Position numbers and translations under genes: made by a program. Under the pieces are notes generated by a model. It made no database searches and had not been told where the DNA came from. It worked only from the letters and a program-made list of their open reading frames with translations. 9,598 nucleotides of DNA from assembly GCA_022566235.1 (NCBI GenBank), contig JADFJI010000056.1, positions 1-9,598 of the forward strand, read 5' to 3'. Source of the stretch: Chloroflexota bacterium (lineage in GTDB: Bacteria > Chloroflexota > Dehalococcoidia > Plut-88900). Below are positions 7,384-9,598 of this stretch, one piece after another (position 1 is the first letter of the stretch; each line of letters starts with the position of its first letter).

Positions 7384-7575
7384 AGGTGCTATTGTCTCAC
7401 ATCTTCCCGCCCAGGTTCCTTGCCGCTGAACGAGCTCATTACCCGACGCCTCCGCATCACATAGGCTGGCCGCCATTCCTACGAAAATGCTCCCCTCGGG
7501 TGGCCTGCTCCCCCGGTGTGGGCGTACTACACGACAGTTTTGGACGATAATAGAAATTTACAAGGCAACTCGGCG

Positions 7576-7600
7576 TGCAGAGGGGCACAGCCCCTCTGCA
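7576..7600. repeat. Perfect inverted repeat, 10-bp arms, 5-base loop
   Basis: TGCAGAGGGG (7576-7585) and CCCCTCTGCA (7591-7600) are exact reverse complements around CACAG. This is the first of three palindromes within the putative element. Confidence 0.85.
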
Positions 7601-7608
7601 GGGGGTTT

Positions 7609-7622
7609 GGGGGTGCACCCCC
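7609..7622. repeat. Perfect 14-bp palindrome
   Basis: GGGGGTGCACCCCC is its own reverse complement. It lies between the other two palindromes of the element. Confidence 0.85.
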
Positions 7623-7633
7623 AATTCTTTACT

Positions 7634-7661
7634 CCCCCCCTTCCTGGCCAGGAAGGGGGGG
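7634..7661. repeat. Perfect 28-bp palindrome
   Basis: Seven C, then TTCCTGGCCAGGAA, then seven G: exactly self-complementary over 28 bases, centred on TGGCCA. It is followed by AAGGGGGG. Such a strong cruciform or hairpin between genes is unlikely by chance and is the core of the putative element. Confidence 0.9.
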
Positions 7662-7751
7662 AAGGGGGGATGGTCGAAAGGTTTGTTAAGTGCCCAATTA
7701 TTCAGTTCTAAAAAGTGTCGTGCAATGACCCTTCTGTGGGAGGAGGATCGG

Positions 7752-7770
7752 TCCTTCCAGTATGGAAGGA
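7752..7770. repeat. Perfect hairpin, copy 2 of TCCnTCCAGTA..GGAAGGA motif
   Basis: TCCTTCCA (7752-7759) and TGGAAGGA (7763-7770) pair perfectly around GTA. It closely resembles the imperfect hairpin at 6648-6667. It lies about 100 bases past the stop of the LysR-type gene on the minus strand, so a role in its transcript end is possible, though no T-run follows. Confidence 0.55.
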
Positions 7771-7826
7771 TGGTGTGGGATGCTCGAATGGTGGAAAGGG
7801 TGGGAGGCCCCCTTCCGGCCCCAGAC

Positions 7827-7840
7827 CCCGACAAGTCGGG
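7827..7840 (-). terminator. Short GC dyad downstream of the LysR-type gene, weak terminator candidate
   Basis: CCCGAC (7827-7832) and GTCGGG (7835-7840) form a 6-bp dyad with a 2-base centre, about 32 bases past the stop codon of the minus-strand regulator gene. A loop of two bases is tight and no U-tract follows, so this is a weak candidate. Confidence 0.2.
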
Positions 7841-7871
7841 TTGACATGGAAAGACCGCACATATCGGGTTG

Positions 7872-8765
7872 CTAGGCCCCGGGCCTGGGGTTGCCAAGGG
7901 TCTGTCTCATTACCGAAATGAAGTTTCGGGCGGCATTAGACATGGCCTTACCCTTGAGAGTAAGGATGCCGGCCTGCTCCACGGGCAGAAGAGTGGCCAG
8001 GCTGACGATTCCCAGCTCCCGACGGTCCTGGGGGTCTATAGCTAGATGGGGCCCCACCGATATTCCCATCCCCAACGATACGTATCGTTTGATCATATCC
8101 ATGCTGTCCAGCTCCACTATTATTTCGTAAGACAGGCCCTTCCGTTGAAACTCGGCTTCCAGCATCGTACGGGTGGCCGTTCTCTGCCCCATCAAGATCA
8201 GAGGCCAACGGGCTATCTGTTCAATGGACGTTAAGGGGGTCTTCAGCAGGGGGTGGCCACGCGGTGTAATGAGGACCCGTTCGTATCTGAAAAGCCCTTG
8301 AAACTCGAACTGTTCGCCCCTCTCGGGCCCTGGTATCAGCCCCATATCCACTTCCAGGTCTGTCACCTTTCGCAGCACTTCCTGCCTGGTGTCGGAGTGG
8401 AGGCGAAGCTGGACATGGGGATATCTCGATAGGAACGCCTTCACTACCCGCAGCAGGGTGTGGGGAATTATGTCGTGAGTGGCCACAAGGCTGATGGGGC
8501 CCTCTTCCTCCTCTTTAGAGGTACTGGTTGCGAGGCCATCTATCCCTTCCACCAGGGGGCTTGCCAGCTCCTGGAGCTTGGCCCCCGCAAGCGTCAGTTG
8601 AATGGGTCGTTTGATCCTGTCGAAAAGCGTCTTTCCCAGCTCTTCCTCCAACCTCTTAATCTGTTTCGTGACCGTGGGCTGACCTATCCCCAGGCTATCG
8701 GCAGCCTTCGAGATGCTCCTTAGTTTTGCCGCTGCACAGAAACTTCTAAGCTCTCTTAGCTCCAT
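7872..8765 (-). CDS. LysR-type transcriptional regulator, CysB-like
   Basis: A 297-residue LysR-family regulator. The N-terminal winged helix-turn-helix (1-60) reads ELRSFCAAAK, SISKAADSLGIGQPTVTKQI and KRLEEELGKTLFDR. The effector-binding domain (about 90-290) has CysB-like landmarks: ATHDIIPHTLL at 95-105 (CysB has a Thr-rich TTHTQARY here that contacts the inducer), GHPLLKTPLTSIEQIARWPL (170-189) and MDMIKRYVSLGMGISVGPHLAID (222-244). Normal length. The start at ATG 8765 is supported by AAGGAG (8774-8779) 8 bases upstream. It is transcribed away from the small ORF at 8921 and the dehydrogenase gene, across a region with a T-N11-A dyad, so it probably controls itself and may control those genes. 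The CysB relation suggests a sulfur-linked or other small anionic effector, but that is inference. Confidence 0.93.
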   Translation of the reverse strand: MELRELRSFCAAAKLRSISKAADSLGIGQPTVTKQIKRLEEELGKTLFDRIKRPIQLTLAGAKLQELASPLVEGIDGLATSTSKEEEEGPISLVATHDIIPHTLLRVVKAFLSRYPHVQLRLHSDTRQEVLRKVTDLEVDMGLIPGPERGEQFEFQGLFRYERVLITPRGHPLLKTPLTSIEQIARWPLILMGQRTATRTMLEAEFQRKGLSYEIIVELDSMDMIKRYVSLGMGISVGPHLAIDPQDRRELGIVSLATLLPVEQAGILTLKGKAMSNAARNFISVMRQTLGNPRPGA

Positions 8766-8785
8766 CGCCTATTCTCCTTATATAG

Positions 8786-8802
8786 TATTCCTAAAACGAA
8801 TA
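8786..8802. promoter_or_regulatory. Candidate LysR-type operator (T-N11-A dyad)
   Basis: TATTC (8786-8790) and GAATA (8798-8802) form a dyad with a 7-base spacer; TTC-N7-GAA fits the T-N11-A consensus of LysR-family sites. It sits 21-37 bases upstream of the regulator ATG and near the -35 position of a plus-strand promoter that would use the TATAAT at 8813. This position suits autorepression together with divergent activation. Confidence 0.5.
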
Positions 8803-8808
8803 TACAAC

Positions 8809-8818
8809 ATTATATAAT
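8809..8818. promoter_or_regulatory. Shared palindromic -10 element (ATTATATAAT)
   Basis: ATTATATAAT is a perfect 10-bp palindrome and gives a consensus TATAAT on both strands (8809-8814 read on minus, 8813-8818 on plus). No good -35 hexamer is found at the right distance on either strand, which fits regulator-dependent promoters. It would serve the LysR-type gene on minus and the small ORF on plus. Confidence 0.45.
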
Positions 8819-8872
8819 ATGTCTGGACATTATGATAGCCACACTCCAAAATAGATGGTAGAGAACGGCAGC

Positions 8873-8902
8873 CACCCGACCTGCAAGCAAGGCGATCGGG
8901 TG
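8873..8902 (+). other. Leader stem-loop before the small plus-strand ORF
   Basis: CACCCGA (8873-8879) and TCGGGTG (8896-8902) are exact reverse complements with a 16-base loop. The stem ends 6 bases before the AAGGAG of the ORF at 8921, so it lies in its presumed 5' leader. It does not match any riboswitch class I know. Confidence 0.4.
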
Positions 8903-8920
8903 TAGAGAAAGGAGAAGTCC

Positions 8921-9091
8921 ATGAGTGTGAAGGGGTTATTCAGTAAGACGGTAAGGCGTGCGGGCTTCGAGCACTGGATGAGCGGAGTGAACCAGGGACC
9001 CGTCGTACTGCTCAGTGACCATCTCATCAGACGGGACGATCACAAGAGCAACGGCAGCGAATATCTGTACGCCCTCATCGGGCCCAGGTAG
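8921..9091 (+). CDS. Hypothetical small protein, 56 residues
   Basis: ATG at 8921 is preceded by AAGGAG (8909-8914) at a 6-base spacing, and the frame runs to TAG at 9089-9091. The product begins MSVKGLFSKTVRRAGFEHW and ends NGSEYLYALIGPR; it is basic near the start, mixed in the middle, and has no signal peptide or membrane span. I do not recognise the family. It lies divergent to the LysR-type gene, downstream of the shared -10 palindrome and a stem-loop leader, the usual place for a target gene of such a regulator. The strong ribosome site argues for translation. It could also be the front of a gene broken by a frameshift near 9080-9090, since another frame stays open to 9205 just afterwards. 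Confidence 0.5.
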   Translation: MSVKGLFSKTVRRAGFEHWMSGVNQGPVVLLSDHLIRRDDHKSNGSEYLYALIGPR

Positions 9092-9360
9092 CTATACCGA
9101 CAGAACAGAGCTGGGCCGCCACCATCAGGGATGAGACCGTTGTGTTTGGTTACACATTCGGCATCCCCGGTGGGACGGCTCAGTTGTCGCGTCTGGGCCA
9201 GGACTGACAGCGACCAGAGGCCAAAGGCAACCGGGCGTCAAAATAGGCCATTGAAAGTGCTATTGAACACTCTCGACCAATCGACGTTGACACCCCAGTA
9301 GGGGGGCCGCGATAATCGAGGGCGTCATTCCCATACCCTGCACCTGTAAGGAGGCTTGCC
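9092..9360 (+). other. Gap before the dehydrogenase gene, possible gene remnant plus promoter
   Basis: No intact gene is supported here. A frame open from 9019 to a TGA at 9205-9207 contains TVVFGYTFGIPGGTAQ, in which FGIPGG recalls the N-terminal region of thiamine-diphosphate enzymes such as acetolactate synthase. It has no start codon with a ribosome site and the likeness is limited to a few residues. The rest (9208-9360) holds the promoter and ribosome site of the next gene. Confidence 0.3.
9287..9316 (+). promoter_or_regulatory. Sigma-70-type promoter for the dehydrogenase gene
   Basis: TTGACA (9287-9292, consensus) and GATAAT (9311-9316, five of six) are separated by 18 bases. Transcription would begin near 9323, giving a leader of about 38 bases before the GTG at 9361. 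The spacer is unusually G/C-rich. Confidence 0.6.
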
Positions 9361-9598
9361 GTGTCCCCCGTAGACAAATTTAAGCTGTTGGTGGTCCCCG
9401 ACGACGGCATCGGCACGATCAAAAGCGACGGCCTTGAGGCCTATGCCAACGAGCTTGCCGAGGAGGTGCTCATCCACCGGGACAGGCCGGCCACGGCCGA
9501 GGAGCTCCTGCAGCGGTGCCGGGATGCCGATGGTGTGGTCAATATTCTGTCGACATCGGAGTTCACACGGGAGCTGATGGAACAGTGCCCCAAGCTGA
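9361..9598 (+). CDS. D-isomer-specific 2-hydroxyacid dehydrogenase, N-terminal part (runs off right edge)
   Basis: The first 79 codons of a plus-strand gene starting at GTG 9361, with AAGGAGG (9348-9354) 6 bases upstream and a good promoter at 9287-9316. The residues match the N-terminal catalytic-domain half of NAD-dependent D-2-hydroxyacid dehydrogenases (including 3-phosphoglycerate dehydrogenase): a first strand KLLVVPDDG (8-16), then ELLQRCRDADGVVNIL (48-63) and FTRELMEQCPKL (68-79), which corresponds to the family pattern of a strand, a short Ser/Thr loop and a helix ending in PKL. The NAD-binding domain and the Arg/Glu/His catalytic residues lie beyond the window, so substrate cannot be stated. 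It has its own promoter and is not obviously in an operon with the small ORF upstream. Confidence 0.75.
   Translation, partial: MSPVDKFKLLVVPDDGIGTIKSDGLEAYANELAEEVLIHRDRPATAEELLQRCRDADGVVNILSTSEFTRELMEQCPKL

Larger units (their letters stand above)
7530..7722. mobile_element. Putative MITE-like element with imperfect terminal inverted repeats
   Basis: CACGACAGTTTT at 7530-7541 is matched in inverse by AAAAGTGTCGTG at 7711-7722 (11 of 12 positions), and similarity continues weakly inward. Between the ends, within 193 bases, are three perfect inverted repeats (7576-7600, 7609-7622, 7634-7661). There is no coding capacity and no clear target-site duplication. The structure suits a non-autonomous, transposase-mobilised repeat or a structured intergenic repeat. 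The assignment rests on structure alone; copies elsewhere in the genome would be needed to confirm it. Confidence 0.5.
7384..7871. other. Palindrome-rich intergenic block between redoxin and LysR-type genes
   Basis: 488 bases with no supported gene. They contain a 193-bp element with inverted ends (7530-7722), three perfect palindromes inside it, a perfect hairpin at 7752-7770 and a short dyad at 7827-7840. Open frames across it are made of homopolymer and palindrome translations and lack ribosome sites. The promoter of the redoxin operon should lie in the part near 7384-7530, but I could not recognise a convincing -35/-10 pair. Confidence 0.6.

Noticed and set aside
7384..7476. N-terminal extension of the redoxin from an ATG at 7476
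   Set aside because: The extra 31 residues have no signal-peptide or family character, and the ATG lacks a properly spaced ribosome site; the ATG at 7383 places the membrane anchor normally. The choice is not certain because that start also has a weak site.
7601..7672. G-quadruplex potential of the G-runs in the palindromic block
   Set aside because: Most G-runs pair with equally long C-runs in perfect palindromes, which should be favoured over quadruplex formation; the remaining spacing does not give a clean four-run motif.
7457..7897. 146-codon minus-strand open frame across the spacer
   Set aside because: It crosses the palindromic element and the end of the LysR-type gene; its translation reflects homopolymers and repeats and it lacks a ribosome site.
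8830..9027. Minus-strand 65-codon frame
   Set aside because: Antisense to the better supported small ORF at 8921 and its leader; no ribosome site.
9131..9301. Plus-strand 56-codon frame starting at ATG 9131
   Set aside because: No ribosome site, composition like a shadow frame, and it overlaps the -35 region of the dehydrogenase promoter.

Overview
The window is bacterial DNA, GC-rich over most of its length, with dense, mostly minus-strand genes and Shannon-Dalgarno-type ribosome sites. Gene content (a membrane redoxin, an Lgt-like protein, and a MoxR/DUF58/transglutaminase module) and the style of the palindromic intergenic element would fit a Chloroflexota bacterium of the Dehalococcoidia type. 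That placement is an impression from the sequence, not a proven assignment.

Layout. At the left edge (1-258, minus) is the 5' part of an unrecognised gene in more AT-rich DNA, preceded by a short possibly decayed reading frame (277-369). From 7383 down to 454 runs one minus-strand series: TlpA/ResA-like membrane redoxin, Lgt-like membrane protein, MoxR-type AAA+ ATPase, DUF58 protein, large transglutaminase-like membrane protein, and an O6-alkylguanine-DNA alkyltransferase. The last five are tightly packed (gaps of 52, 51 and 27 bases, then a 4-base ATGA overlap). The redoxin gene is set apart by 162 bases that hold an imperfect hairpin. A palindrome-rich intergenic block (7384-7871) contains a 193-bp element with imperfect terminal inverted repeats. 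It is followed by a minus-strand LysR-type regulator of the CysB-like kind (7872-8765). An AT-rich divergent promoter region (8766-8920) with a T-N11-A dyad separates the regulator from a 56-codon plus-strand ORF (8921-9091). After a mostly non-coding gap, a well-formed promoter and ribosome site precede the 5' end of a D-2-hydroxyacid dehydrogenase gene that runs off the right edge.

How it may work. MoxR ATPases and DUF58 proteins commonly pair with membrane transglutaminase-like proteins in envelope-related operons; the redoxin and Lgt-like gene also point to the envelope. Two proteins of this set have lost residues that are catalytic in their families: the transglutaminase core has Ser583 where the nucleophilic Cys is expected, and the Lgt-like protein lacks the usual His, Asn and Glu while keeping the two conserved Arg. 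The module may therefore act through scaffolding or altered chemistry rather than the textbook reactions. The alkyltransferase looks like a translationally coupled passenger. These two substitutions and the palindromic element are the most unusual things I found; I saw no CRISPR array, tRNA, rRNA or transposase gene.
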